Source of the DNA: Janibacter alkaliphilus
Lineage (GTDB): Bacteria; Actinomycetota; Actinomycetes; Actinomycetales; Dermatophilaceae
Reading direction: 5' to 3'
NCBI RefSeq assembly: GCF_013408565.1
Contig: NZ_JACBZX010000001.1
Location: forward strand, 992,001 to 1,056,000
Length of the DNA stretch: 64,000 nucleotides
Part shown: positions 52,419-61,206 of the stretch, one piece after another
Layout of the letters: every line of letters starts with the position of its first letter
Position numbering within the stretch: position 1 is the stretch's first letter
Made by a program: the position numbers and the translations under genes
The notes under the pieces: generated by a model
What the model saw: the letters and a program-made list of their open reading frames with translations, nothing else
Told to the model about the DNA's origin: nothing
Databases searched by the model: none

Positions 52419-54823
52419 CGGGTGGCCTTCCGCGGTGCCGGGTCGGGGGACGAGGTGCGGGTGGGGTCGTCCAGGCCGACGTCCACCCGGCGGGAGAGCA
52501 GGGGTCGTGGGTCGACGGTAGCCCGCAGCCGGGTGCGCACGGGGGCTGCTCGCCTCATCCGGCGACGGACCGCGCGCAGCTCCCGCTGCCAGGCCGTCAC
52601 CCGCTCCGCGGCGACCTCGCCCTCGGCGAAGACCAGGGCGTCGGCGGCGATCGCGGCCGGGACCGCGTCGACCTGCGGCCCGAGGGCGAGCGCCTGCTCG
52701 ACCCGGGTGCCGCCGGCGGGCATGGTCCGGCCCAGGCCGCGGGCCTCCTCGACGAGGTCCGCCCAGGCGCGCCCGACCCGGCGGTCCCCGCTGCCGCGCC
52801 GCCAGCGCAGCGCGCGGCGCAGCGCCGCGGCGGCCGGGACGAGCACGACCAGCAGCAGCGGCACCAGCACGAGGAGCCCGAGCAGCTGGGCCCACAGCGG
52901 CCAGCTCGTGGGGTCGCCCCAGTCGACCGCCGGCTCGGGAGCCGGGGGCGGGGGTGGCGGCGGCTGCGGCGGCGCCTGGGTGTCCGGGGCCTGCCAGGCC
53001 CGCGTGCCCGCGGCGGGCGGGGCCTGCTCGGCGGCGGGCACGAAGTTCTGGCTGACGATCGGGTACCAGTCGCCGGCCTGGGTGCGCACCTCCACCCAGG
53101 CGTGCACGTTGCGGCCGCGGATGATCCCGTCCTCGGTCTGCACCGCGCCGAGCACGACCCGGGTGGGGATGCCGAGCTGGTTGCCGATGAGCGCCAGCGA
53201 GGCGGCGTACTGCTCGTCGTTGCCGACCAGCGGGGTGCTGTTGAGGAAGTCGTCGAGCCGGCCGCGGCCGTGACCGGCCGGGTAGCGGGACCCGCTGCGG
53301 TAGCGCTGCACCCGCTGGGCGTCGGTGAGGGTGCCGTCGGCGCTCACCGCGGTGGTGCCGTCGGAGTAGCGCCCCTCCTCCTTCATCCCGCGGGCGACGG
53401 CGACGAACCGGCTCCACGGGGTAGCGGAGGCGTCCGGCGCCCAGTGGTTGATCCGGCCGTTGACGAAGTCGAGGTCGGCGCCCATGGGCAGCGCCCCGGA
53501 GGCCACCTGCAGATCGTCCGGGATGATCCCGGAGGCGGTCGCCGGCAGCGCGGTGCGCAGCCGGTAGCTGTCGCCCGGGTCGAGCCGCGGGGGGTGCAGC
53601 ATGCTGTTCGTCGAGAGGTTGAGCCAGACCTGCTCGCGCATCTCCTCGGACTCGACCTCGATGCCCTGGATCTCGCCGCTGGTGAGCATGAGCCGACCGG
53701 TGTAGCCGTCCTCCGGGACGGTGACGCTCATCCGGGAGGGCTCGCCGGCGGTCTCGGCGACACCGACCCGCCGACCGATCTGCTGGAAGGAGCGGCCGGC
53801 GTCCTCCTGGGTGCCGCCGCGCCCGAGGACCCCCCACTCGCGTCCGTCCCAGGTGTCCAGGGTGGCCAGCCGCATCGGGGTGGTCGCCGGCACCCCGTCC
53901 ACCTGGAAGAGCTGCTGGTCGTACCAGCCGGTGGGGCTGCCCTGCGTGTACTCCCGGTAGCCGCTCAGCGGCGACGGGAAGACGGTCCGGTCGTACCCCG
54001 GGACGACCTCGGTGCGCAGCACCCGCCGGTCGTCCGGGCCGTCCACGCCCGGCAGCGCCGGCGCCACCAGGGCGGCCACCCCGGCGGCGAGCGCGAGGAT
54101 CAGGGCGCCGCCGAGGAGCCGGGTGAGGGCGGGCCGTCCGCCGCCGACCCGGTCCACCCCGCGCTGCGCCCGCTCGACGCACCACAGCAGCAGCAGCGCG
54201 CCGAGCAGCAGGCCCTGCACCCAGCGGCCGGCGGTCTCCTCGGTGCCCAGGGTGATGGTCACCGCGAGCAGGGCCAGCGGTGCCAGCACGAGCCGCAGGT
54301 GCGAGCGGGTGACCCGGGCGGTGGCGTAGGTCAGGGTGGTGCCGACGAGCGCGACGAGAAGGGCGATGGCCACGTACTGCCCCCGGGCGTCCACCGGCGG
54401 GACGAGGGTGAGCATCCCCTTCCAGCCCTGCACCGGGGCCAGGGCCAGGTCCTTGAAGGTCTGGCCGGTGGGCACGACGTACCAGCGGATGTCGTCGCGG
54501 ACCGCGACGAGCGCTCCGACGAGCAGGTAGAGCACCGCGCCGAAGGCGGTGGTGGCCACCAGCGGCCAGCGGTAGGTCGCCTGCACGTGACCGACGACCA
54601 GGCCGAGGACCGCCCCGACCGCCGCGGCCCGGATCCACTCCCAGCCGAAGAGCGCGGTGCGCAGCCCCACCAGGGCGCAGGTCACCACGGCCAGGGTGAA
54701 GAGGGCGTCGACGAGGTGCTCGCGCCCGGGACGCATCCGGCCCAGGGTGGCCCGCACCTTCTCCCGCCCGGTGAGCTGGGGCTTGACCATCCCCTCCTTC
54801 GGGGCGCCGACCACCCCGCTCAT
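52415..54823 (-). CDS. transglutaminase-like membrane protein (catalytic residues lost)
   Basis: 802 residues with the TgpA layout: about six N-terminal helices, an extracytoplasmic region with a transglutaminase core, then a proline-rich stretch, one helix and a basic cytosolic tail. In the core the usual G-x-C-[EQ]-x-[FY]-A reads GNDEQYAASLALIGNQLGIPTRVVLGA, so the nucleophilic Cys is Asp (residue 536). The His is present (NVHAWVEV, His574), but the third-residue region (DWYPIVSQ) lacks the Asp. It is therefore probably non-catalytic, or a structural envelope part of the secretion locus. It overlaps both neighbours by ATGA. Confidence 0.88.
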   Translation of the reverse strand: MSGVVGAPKEGMVKPQLTGREKVRATLGRMRPGREHLVDALFTLAVVTCALVGLRTALFGWEWIRAAAVGAVLGLVVGHVQATYRWPLVATTAFGAVLYLLVGALVAVRDDIRWYVVPTGQTFKDLALAPVQGWKGMLTLVPPVDARGQYVAIALLVALVGTTLTYATARVTRSHLRLVLAPLALLAVTITLGTEETAGRWVQGLLLGALLLLWCVERAQRGVDRVGGGRPALTRLLGGALILALAAGVAALVAPALPGVDGPDDRRVLRTEVVPGYDRTVFPSPLSGYREYTQGSPTGWYDQQLFQVDGVPATTPMRLATLDTWDGREWGVLGRGGTQEDAGRSFQQIGRRVGVAETAGEPSRMSVTVPEDGYTGRLMLTSGEIQGIEVESEEMREQVWLNLSTNSMLHPPRLDPGDSYRLRTALPATASGIIPDDLQVASGALPMGADLDFVNGRINHWAPDASATPWSRFVAVARGMKEEGRYSDGTTAVSADGTLTDAQRVQRYRSGSRYPAGHGRGRLDDFLNSTPLVGNDEQYAASLALIGNQLGIPTRVVLGAVQTEDGIIRGRNVHAWVEVRTQAGDWYPIVSQNFVPAAEQAPPAAGTRAWQAPDTQAPPQPPPPPPPAPEPAVDWGDPTSWPLWAQLLGLLVLVPLLLVVLVPAAAALRRALRWRRGSGDRRVGRAWADLVEEARGLGRTMPAGGTRVEQALALGPQVDAVPAAIAADALVFAEGEVAAERVTAWQRELRAVRRRMRRAAPVRTRLRATVDPRPLLSRRVDVGLDDPTRTSSPDPAPRKATR

Positions 54824-56259
54824 GCCGGCGCCAGCCCGGAGCGCACCCGGGAGAGGTCCTCGAGCGCGGTGATGGTGACGACGACCAGGCCGCGCAGCCG
54901 GCGCAGCCCGACGGCGGCGCCGGGGTCGACCACGACGACCACGGTGTGCACCTCGGTCTCGAACTCGCCGAGGCACTGCTGCAGCTCGAGGAAGGCGCGG
55001 CCGGGCCCGCTGACCAGCACGGCCACCGAGGAGTCCGGGGCCAGCGCGACCGCCTGGCGGGCGCTGCGCACCAGGTCGACCCGGCCGGTGCTGGCCGTGG
55101 TGAGGGCGTCCAGGACCAGCGGGACGGTGGTCCGCGAGGCGCTGCGGTCGCGGCAGACGACCGTCGCCTCCTGCTCGTCGACGATCGACTGGACCATCAG
55201 CGAGGCGGCCACCGAGATCGCCGTCTCCACGTCGTCCTCGCCGCCGGCCGGGTACATCGCCGGGTCGGTGTCGACGACCACGCTGAGGTGGCTGCGGCGG
55301 GTCTCCTGGAACTGCCGCACGAGCAGCCGGCCGTGCTTGGCCGAGGAGCGCCAGTGCACGTAGCGCCGGTCGTCACCGGGCTCGTAGTCGCGCAGCGCGT
55401 GGAAGGTGATGTCGGCCATCGACGTCTTCGGGGTGGCCTGGCCCTCGAGGTCGACGAGCAGCCCGTGCGCCCCGGACTCCAGCGCGACCCGGCGCGGGTG
55501 GACGTGCACGCTGGTGGTGCCGCCGAAGGTCTTGACCCGGCGGGTGATGCCGAGCGGGTCGCCGTGCTCGGTGCGCGGCGGTCCGACCGGGACCACCCCG
55601 CGCCGGCCGGTGTCCACCTCGAAGGTGTGGCTGTGCCGGGCACGGCGCCGCAGCAGCGGCACGACGAAGACGCTCTCCTGACCGCCGACCGGCAGCCGCA
55701 CCAGCGATGGCAGCATGGTCCGGCGCGAGGCGTTGGTGATCACCACCCGGCCGCGGCAGCGCTCCCCGATGTCGACCCGGGCCGGCACCACCGACAGCTC
55801 GACGTCGGCCCGGTGACGACCGACCGCGGCGGCCACGCAGAGGACGACGACCATCACCGCGAGCACCGCGACCAGGGCCAGCTCGACCCAGCCGAGCAGC
55901 ACGGCGAGCAGGCCGCACGCCAGGCCGAGCGCGAGCGTGGACCAGCCGAGCCGGGTGATCCAGTCCAGGTGCCCGCCGAGCCAGGTGCGCCGCACCCGGG
56001 CGTCCGCGGCGACCGCGCCGCGGGCCACTGCCCGACCGGCCTGCTGGGTCCCGCGGTAGGCGGTGACCGGGGCGCCGGGCAGGGTGACGGTGCGGCGGTT
56101 GCCGCGGGCCCGCTGCTGGACGGCGCTGGCCATCTCCTGCAGCCGCTCGTCGCCGGTCGGCACCGGGTCCTGGCGGACCGGCTCGACCGGTTCTTGCGCC
56201 GGGACACGACCGCGACCCCGGGGCGGCTCCGGGGTCGGGGGGCGTCGGCTGCTGCTCAT
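54820..56259 (-). CDS. DUF58 domain membrane protein
   Basis: 479 residues. A disordered Pro/Arg-rich N-terminus is followed by two helices (about 108-150) and the DUF58 core: ITFHALRDYEPGDDRRYVHWRSSAKHGRLLVRQFQE, with the conserved R-x-Y-x-P-G-D-D-x-R-x-[IV]-x-W-[RK]-x-[ST]-A-[RK] pattern. The C-terminal part resembles a vWA fold. It sits between MoxR and the transglutaminase-like protein, the standard MoxR-DUF58-TgpA order. Confidence 0.92.
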   Translation of the reverse strand: MSSSRRPPTPEPPRGRGRVPAQEPVEPVRQDPVPTGDERLQEMASAVQQRARGNRRTVTLPGAPVTAYRGTQQAGRAVARGAVAADARVRRTWLGGHLDWITRLGWSTLALGLACGLLAVLLGWVELALVAVLAVMVVVLCVAAAVGRHRADVELSVVPARVDIGERCRGRVVITNASRRTMLPSLVRLPVGGQESVFVVPLLRRRARHSHTFEVDTGRRGVVPVGPPRTEHGDPLGITRRVKTFGGTTSVHVHPRRVALESGAHGLLVDLEGQATPKTSMADITFHALRDYEPGDDRRYVHWRSSAKHGRLLVRQFQETRRSHLSVVVDTDPAMYPAGGEDDVETAISVAASLMVQSIVDEQEATVVCRDRSASRTTVPLVLDALTTASTGRVDLVRSARQAVALAPDSSVAVLVSGPGRAFLELQQCLGEFETEVHTVVVVVDPGAAVGLRRLRGLVVVTITALEDLSRVRSGLAPA

Positions 56260-56284
56260 CGTGGGGCTCGTCGGCGTCGAGGGC

Positions 56285-57253
56285 TCAGGCGACCCGCTCG
56301 GTCGGCGGGGCGACCTCGGCCAGCACCTGGCTGATGACGTCGACCACCTCGACCCCGGCGAACTCGGCCTCGGCGGTCAGCAGCAGCCGGTGGCTCATGA
56401 TCGCCTCGGCGAGGGCCTTGACGTCGTCGGGGACGACGTGGGTGCGGCCCTGGCTGACCGCCCAGGTCTTGGCGCACCGGACGAAGGCGAGGCAGCCGCG
56501 CACGGACAGGCCCAGCCGGACGTTGACGTGCCGCCGGGTCTCCTCGGCGATCCGGGAGACGTAGGCGAGGATCGCCGAGTCGATGTGCACCTGGTCGGCC
56601 AGGGCGGCCATGTCGCTGACCACCTGCGCGGTGACCACCGGCCGAAGCCCCTTCGAGCGGTCTCGGCGGGCGGCGTCGGCGAGCACCGCCACGGTCGCCT
56701 CGTGGTCGGGGTAGCCGAGGGTGGTGCGCATGAGGAAGCGGTCCAGCTGCGCCTCGGGCAGCCGGTAGGTGCCGGCCTGCTCGATCGGGTTCTGGGTGGC
56801 CACGACCATGAAGGGTCGGCCCACCTCGTGGGTGGTGCCGTCGACGGTGACCCGGCCCTCCTCCATGACCTCCAGCAGCGCCGACTGGGTCTTCGGCGAG
56901 GCCCGGTTGATCTCGTCGGCCAGGACGATGGTGGCGAAGACCGGGCCGCGGTGGAACTCGAAGCTCCGCTTCGCCTGCTCGTAGATCGTCACCCCGGTGA
57001 CGTCGCTGGGCAGCAGGTCGGGGGTGAACTGGATGCGGCTGTGGCTGCCCTGCACGGTGGCCGCGAGCGCCCGGGCGAGCTGGGTCTTGCCGGTGCCCGG
57101 GTAGTCCTCGAGCAGCAGGTGCCCCTCGGAGAGCAGGCAGGTCAGGGCGAGGCGGACCACCTGCTGCTTGCCCAGCACGGCCTGGTCGATGTTGCCGACC
57201 ATCTGGCCGAAGGCCTGGGCGAACCAGCCGGCCTGCTCCTGCGAGACGCTCAT
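56285..57253 (-). CDS. MoxR family AAA+ ATPase (secretion locus copy)
   Basis: 322 residues: Walker A DYPGTGKTQLARA, IQFTPDLLPSDVTG, Walker B ATIVLADEINRASPKTQSALLEVM-like segment and sensor VATQNPIEQAGTYRLPEAQLDRF. It is a second MoxR in this window; the other (26473-27483) serves the vWA operon, so the two are paralogues with different partners. Position before DUF58 and the transglutaminase-like protein suggests chaperone or assembly activity for the envelope complex. Confidence 0.93.
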   Translation of the reverse strand: MSVSQEQAGWFAQAFGQMVGNIDQAVLGKQQVVRLALTCLLSEGHLLLEDYPGTGKTQLARALAATVQGSHSRIQFTPDLLPSDVTGVTIYEQAKRSFEFHRGPVFATIVLADEINRASPKTQSALLEVMEEGRVTVDGTTHEVGRPFMVVATQNPIEQAGTYRLPEAQLDRFLMRTTLGYPDHEATVAVLADAARRDRSKGLRPVVTAQVVSDMAALADQVHIDSAILAYVSRIAEETRRHVNVRLGLSVRGCLAFVRCAKTWAVSQGRTHVVPDDVKALAEAIMSHRLLLTAEAEFAGVEVVDVISQVLAEVAPPTERVA

Positions 57254-57350
57254 CGCTCTGCTGCTCCTGTGCTCGTCGTGCTCGTACGGTCGGTTCTCGT
57301 GCTGCTGCGGTCGGGTCGCGGCGGCGGGGCCGGCGGCCGCGGGTGCCGGG

Positions 57351-58685
57351 TCATCCGCTCGGGGTGCGGCGGGTGGCCGGCACCGGCCAGGTGTCGATCC
57401 GCAGCTCGTCGGTGGGCAGCGCGAGGTCGTAGACCCGGCCGGTCTCCAGGTCGTTGAGGACCAGCTGACCCTGGTTGTACCGCACCGCGACCCCGGCGCG
57501 GCGTCCGGTGTCGCCGGCCGGGCTGATCTGGCTCACCCCGGTGCTGCCGGGCTCGCATGCCCGGGCGTGCAGGATGCTCGAGGCCCGGCCCCAGGCGGCG
57601 GTGACGCAGTCGCCGAGGACCACCGGTCGGGAGATCTTGATCTGCCGGGTGAAGCGGTCCTGGGCGTCCAGCCCGCTGACGATCTCCGGGGGCTGCTCGC
57701 CGCCGACGGACTCCGCCAGGTCGACGAAGGCGGTGCCGGCGACGGTCTGCACGGCGACCCGGTCCGCCTCCGGTCCCGGCTGCTGCAGGGCGGCGACCAC
57801 GAGGCCGGTGCCCTCCTGCCCGACCTGACCGCCGTCGGGCAGGGTCTCGGGCTCGGTGGGCGCACCCTCGTGGAAGATCTCGCCGCTCGCGCCGTCCATG
57901 ACCACCCAGTCCTCGCCGACGGCGGTGATGTCCGCGGCGATGCCGTCGATCTCGACGTCGGTGCGCTCCGGGGCGCCGAAGCCGTCGCCCTCGACCGGGA
58001 TGTCGACGACCTCGCCGGTCTCCGCCGAGACCGCCTTGACGTTGCCGGTGACGTCCACGGCGACCGCCGCGCTGCCGCCGATGTCGGCGACGGTCGGGGC
58101 GCCCGGGCCGAGGCCGGAGAGGTCGGCCCGCCCGCTGGGGTCGAGCCGGACCGCCCACACCTGGCCGTCGGTGCTGTCGACCATGGCGATGGTGCCGCCG
58201 CGCAGGTCGACGATGTCCGGCTGGAAGTACAGCTGCCCGGTCTGCGGGGCCCGCTCGGGCAGGGTCGGCCCCGGCTCGAGCGCCTCGCCGGTGCGGGTGT
58301 CGAAGCCGACGAGCTCGCCCTGGCTGGTCACCCCGACCGCGTGCCGCCCGTCCTGGAGGACGTCCGGGGTGCGCACGTGGCCCGGGGACCGCTCGCCCGG
58401 CACCGCCCGGTAGTCCTGCTCGGGGATGTCGCCGGCCCCGTCGAGGACGACGTCGAAGGCGTGCGCCCCGCTGCTGACCCGGGCCCAGTGACCGGTGCGC
58501 CCGCCGGAGACCCACACCCCGCCGTCGGTCATCGCGACGTCGTGCACCGGTTCGCCGTCGGCGCGGACCGCGAAGATCGCCAGCACCGCCACCAGCAGCG
58601 CGACCACCGTCCCGGAGACCACCCGGACCCAGCGCCGGCGCGACGGCCGGTCCGCCACCTCCCCGGTGGCCTCGGTGCTGCTCAT
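57351..58685 (-). CDS. single-pass membrane protein with beta-propeller-like ectodomain
   Basis: 444 residues: short basic cytosolic N-terminus, one helix (about 22-43, VSGTVVALLVAVLAIFAV), then repeated beta blocks such as VWVSGGRTGHWARV, LVGFDTRTGEALE, VKAVSAETGEVVDI and LNDLETGRVYDLALP, like blades of a PQQ/YVTN-type propeller. In many actinomycetes the protein at this position is far larger, with fibronectin type III repeats after a similar N-terminal part; here it ends without them. Probably an extracellular sensor or scaffold of the locus. The following 97 bp to moxR hold nothing recognisable. Confidence 0.75.
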   Translation of the reverse strand: MSSTEATGEVADRPSRRRWVRVVSGTVVALLVAVLAIFAVRADGEPVHDVAMTDGGVWVSGGRTGHWARVSSGAHAFDVVLDGAGDIPEQDYRAVPGERSPGHVRTPDVLQDGRHAVGVTSQGELVGFDTRTGEALEPGPTLPERAPQTGQLYFQPDIVDLRGGTIAMVDSTDGQVWAVRLDPSGRADLSGLGPGAPTVADIGGSAAVAVDVTGNVKAVSAETGEVVDIPVEGDGFGAPERTDVEIDGIAADITAVGEDWVVMDGASGEIFHEGAPTEPETLPDGGQVGQEGTGLVVAALQQPGPEADRVAVQTVAGTAFVDLAESVGGEQPPEIVSGLDAQDRFTRQIKISRPVVLGDCVTAAWGRASSILHARACEPGSTGVSQISPAGDTGRRAGVAVRYNQGQLVLNDLETGRVYDLALPTDELRIDTWPVPATRRTPSG

Positions 58686-58707
58686 CCCCTGCCCCTGCTC
58701 CGCGCGC

Positions 58708-59412
58708 TCAGTCGCGCGCCGCGTCGAGCAGCGCGAGGTCCTCGGGGGTGACCATCCGGGTGGACAGGGCGTGCTCGACGAGCCGGGACTTGCGGTTGCT
58801 GGCGAGCTTGCCGGGGCCGCCGTGCAGGCCGCGGATGCCGCCGTCGGCCAGCTTGCTGCAGACGTTGTCGAGCTTGCGGTTGAACTTGGTGACCTTCCAG
58901 CCCAGGCGCTCGGCGGCCACCGCGGAGCTGGGGATCTGCCCCTGCCCGGCACCTTCGCGGCGGAGGAAGTCCTCGCACAGGGCGACCACGAGGAGCTTCT
59001 GGTCGGGGGTGAGCGCGACCCGGCCGACGGTGGTCTCGCCGGAGTGGTCGGGCGCGACCGTCTCGGTGTCCACGGCCGTGAAGGTGGGGTTCTCCAGGAC
59101 GATGTCGAGGTCGTAGGTGGTCGGGCCGGCGGTGAACCACACGGTGAGCCGCTCGAAGGCCAGCGGGATCCGGGCACCGGGGTTGAGCCAGGCCTGGAAG
59201 AGCCCCTTCTTGTCGGCGACGGTGGCGGTCAGGGTGGTGCCGACGTTGGTCAGCCACCACCAGCCCCCTTCGTTGCTCACCTGGAGGAAGTGCCGGTGCA
59301 GGAAGGGGTTGTCGTCGATCTCGACGTCGCCCTCCCGGCCGATGAGCAGCGGGTTCTCCGGGTCGACCGGGTGCAGCTCGCCGCAGAAGTCGACGGTGAC
59401 CGAGGCGCTCAT
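58708..59412 (-). CDS. FHA domain protein with C-terminal winged-helix-like domain
   Basis: 234 residues. FHA-like N-terminus: PLLIGREGDVEIDDNPFLHRHFLQV. From about residue 140 a helical domain LTPDQKLLVVALCEDFLRR, VAAERLGWKVTKFNRKLDNVCSKL resembles a winged helix, so the protein may couple phospho-threonine binding to DNA or protein binding. Its ATG overlaps the kinase stop by four bases, which makes it a likely kinase substrate or reader. Confidence 0.82.
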   Translation of the reverse strand: MSASVTVDFCGELHPVDPENPLLIGREGDVEIDDNPFLHRHFLQVSNEGGWWWLTNVGTTLTATVADKKGLFQAWLNPGARIPLAFERLTVWFTAGPTTYDLDIVLENPTFTAVDTETVAPDHSGETTVGRVALTPDQKLLVVALCEDFLRREGAGQGQIPSSAVAAERLGWKVTKFNRKLDNVCSKLADGGIRGLHGGPGKLASNRKSRLVEHALSTRMVTPEDLALLDAARD

Positions 59413-61199
59413 CCGGTCACCGCCGTCTCGCAGCGCGGCGCCGACCAGGCGGTGCGCTGGTCGCCGCGCTCGACCCGGGCGACGTAGCAGCGCCGGGCGC
59501 CCGGGCTGACCACCTCGTAGGTCTCGGTCTCGCCGGCCGCCAGCGGCCAGTCCGTCCCGCCGCCCTCGAGGGACTGCTCGTCCTCGCCGGCCCGCAGCCG
59601 GACGACGTCGTCCTCCTGCAGGGACTCGTAGCTGACCGTGATGCTCATCCTCGGGTCGCCTCCTTCGCTGGTGGGCTGCACCTCGACCTCCGGCCGTCCG
59701 CCGAGACCGGCCTGGCCGGGATCCCCGCTGGTGCTGGTGGTCACCGTCTCGCCGTCGTCCCGCCCGGTCCACCACACGGCCGCGACGATCAGCGCGACCA
59801 CGAGCAGGACACCGACGACGGTGAGGACGAAGGGGAGCAGGCCGACCTGGATCCCCTTCGGCCGGGGCTCCTGGGGGTCCTTGCCGCTCGGACGCTCTCC
59901 CCCGGGTCCGGGGGGTGCGGCGCCGTCGGTCCCGGTGGACCCGGTGCTGGTGCCGCTGCGGGTGGTGGTGGCCGTGCCCTGGGCGAAGGAGCCCGGCAGG
60001 TCGGCGACCCCGTCGGCGATCCGGGTCGGTGGCGCCTGGGCGATCGAGCGGCCGCCGCTGAGCTGGCCGGCGATGACCGGCTGGCTCAGCGGTGGCGGGG
60101 GCGGGGTGGCCGAGCTGCCCATGGCGGTCCCGGCGCGCGCTGCGGGCTGGGACCCGGCCACCGGTGGTGGCGTCGGGGTCGGGGGCGGCGGAGCCGCGGA
60201 CCCGCCGGCGGGAGGGCCGGCGACCGGCGGGGCACCGGTGGGCGCGCCGGCAGCGGGCGCAGGGCTGGTCCGCAGCCGGGTCCGCTCCTGGGAGGAGACC
60301 GGCGGACCCCCGACGTCGCCGGAGTGCCCCTGCTCGTCGAGCACGACGATCGCGGTGCGGGCGAAGCGGGCCTCCTGCTCGATCTGCTGCAGGCTGCGAG
60401 CGAGCTCGAGCGCGGTCGCCGGGCGGGCCAGCGGGTTCTTGGCCATCGCCTGCGCGAGCAGCCGCTCCATCCCCGCGGGGACGTCGGCCCGGCCGGTGCT
60501 GGGCGGCGGGTTGGAGCGGATCCGCGGCATCAGCGCGTAGGTGGTGTTGTCCCCGCCGGGCACCTCGAAGGGGGAGCGCCCGACGAGCAGCTGCCAGAGG
60601 GTGGCCGCGAGCGAGTACACGTCGGCGCGGGCGTCACCGTTGCTCTGGCCGAAGAGCACCTCCGGCGGGGCCCAGGGCACCGAGACCCCGACGTCGTCGT
60701 CGAGGTCCTCGAGGACACCGCCACGGCCGGCGATGCCGAAGTCGGTCAGCCCCGGGGTGCCGTACTGGCTGACCAGCACGTTGGCCGGCTTGATGTCGCG
60801 GTGGATCACCCCGGCCCGGTGCGCGGTCTCCACCGCGCTGGCCAGGTGGATGCCGGTGCGCAGCACCTCTTCGACGGAGAACCGCTCGGCCCGGGCCCGC
60901 TGCGCCAGGTTCGGCGGCGGGTAGTACTTCATGACCAGGTAGGGGCGGCCGTCGTCGCTGGTGCCGGAGCGGAAGACCTGGACGATGTAGGGGTGGTCGG
61001 CCAGCTGGGCCATGGTGTTGGCCTCGTCGATGAACTGCCGCTTGATCCCCGGGGTCAGGCCGTCCGCCTTGAGCACCTTGACCGCCACCTTCATCCGCGG
61101 CATCTGCTGCTCGTAGAGGAAGACGTCGGCGTAGCCTCCGGAGCCGAGCGGCTGGACGTGGTCCAGGCCGTCGAGGTCGGGCGGGATGGCGGTGCTCAC
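59409..61199 (-). CDS. Ser/Thr protein kinase with extracellular tail
   Basis: 596 residues. The kinase domain (about 10-275) has LGSGGYADVFLYEQ, VAVKVLK (ATP Lys), HRDIKPANVL (catalytic loop), LTDFGIAG and APPEVLFG. A Pro/Ala-rich linker of about 150 residues, one helix (about 455-478, GLLPFVLTVVGVLLVVALIVAAVWW) and a small extracellular domain follow. The GTG start at 61199 lies seven bases after the upstream FHA gene. With the PP2C phosphatase it forms a phosphorylation switch that probably regulates the FHA domains of this locus, including that of the EssC-like ATPase. Confidence 0.93.
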   Translation of the reverse strand: MSTAIPPDLDGLDHVQPLGSGGYADVFLYEQQMPRMKVAVKVLKADGLTPGIKRQFIDEANTMAQLADHPYIVQVFRSGTSDDGRPYLVMKYYPPPNLAQRARAERFSVEEVLRTGIHLASAVETAHRAGVIHRDIKPANVLVSQYGTPGLTDFGIAGRGGVLEDLDDDVGVSVPWAPPEVLFGQSNGDARADVYSLAATLWQLLVGRSPFEVPGGDNTTYALMPRIRSNPPPSTGRADVPAGMERLLAQAMAKNPLARPATALELARSLQQIEQEARFARTAIVVLDEQGHSGDVGGPPVSSQERTRLRTSPAPAAGAPTGAPPVAGPPAGGSAAPPPPTPTPPPVAGSQPAARAGTAMGSSATPPPPPLSQPVIAGQLSGGRSIAQAPPTRIADGVADLPGSFAQGTATTTRSGTSTGSTGTDGAAPPGPGGERPSGKDPQEPRPKGIQVGLLPFVLTVVGVLLVVALIVAAVWWTGRDDGETVTTSTSGDPGQAGLGGRPEVEVQPTSEGGDPRMSITVSYESLQEDDVVRLRAGEDEQSLEGGGTDWPLAAGETETYEVVSPGARRCYVARVERGDQRTAWSAPRCETAVTG

Positions 61200-61206
61200 C
61201 GGGGCA

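Noticed and set aside
47205..53273. A 2022-codon open frame on the plus strand
   Set aside because: It is antisense to the EssC-like ATPase and WXG100 genes. Its translation is low-complexity Arg/Gly/Val/His sequence without motifs, while the minus strand has clear domains and overlaps; long shadow frames are expected at this GC content.
52419..54638. Extended start for the EssC-like ATPase (740 extra codons)
   Set aside because: The extension is out-of-frame reading of the transglutaminase-like gene; the ATG at 52418 overlaps that gene's stop and begins the conserved N-terminus.
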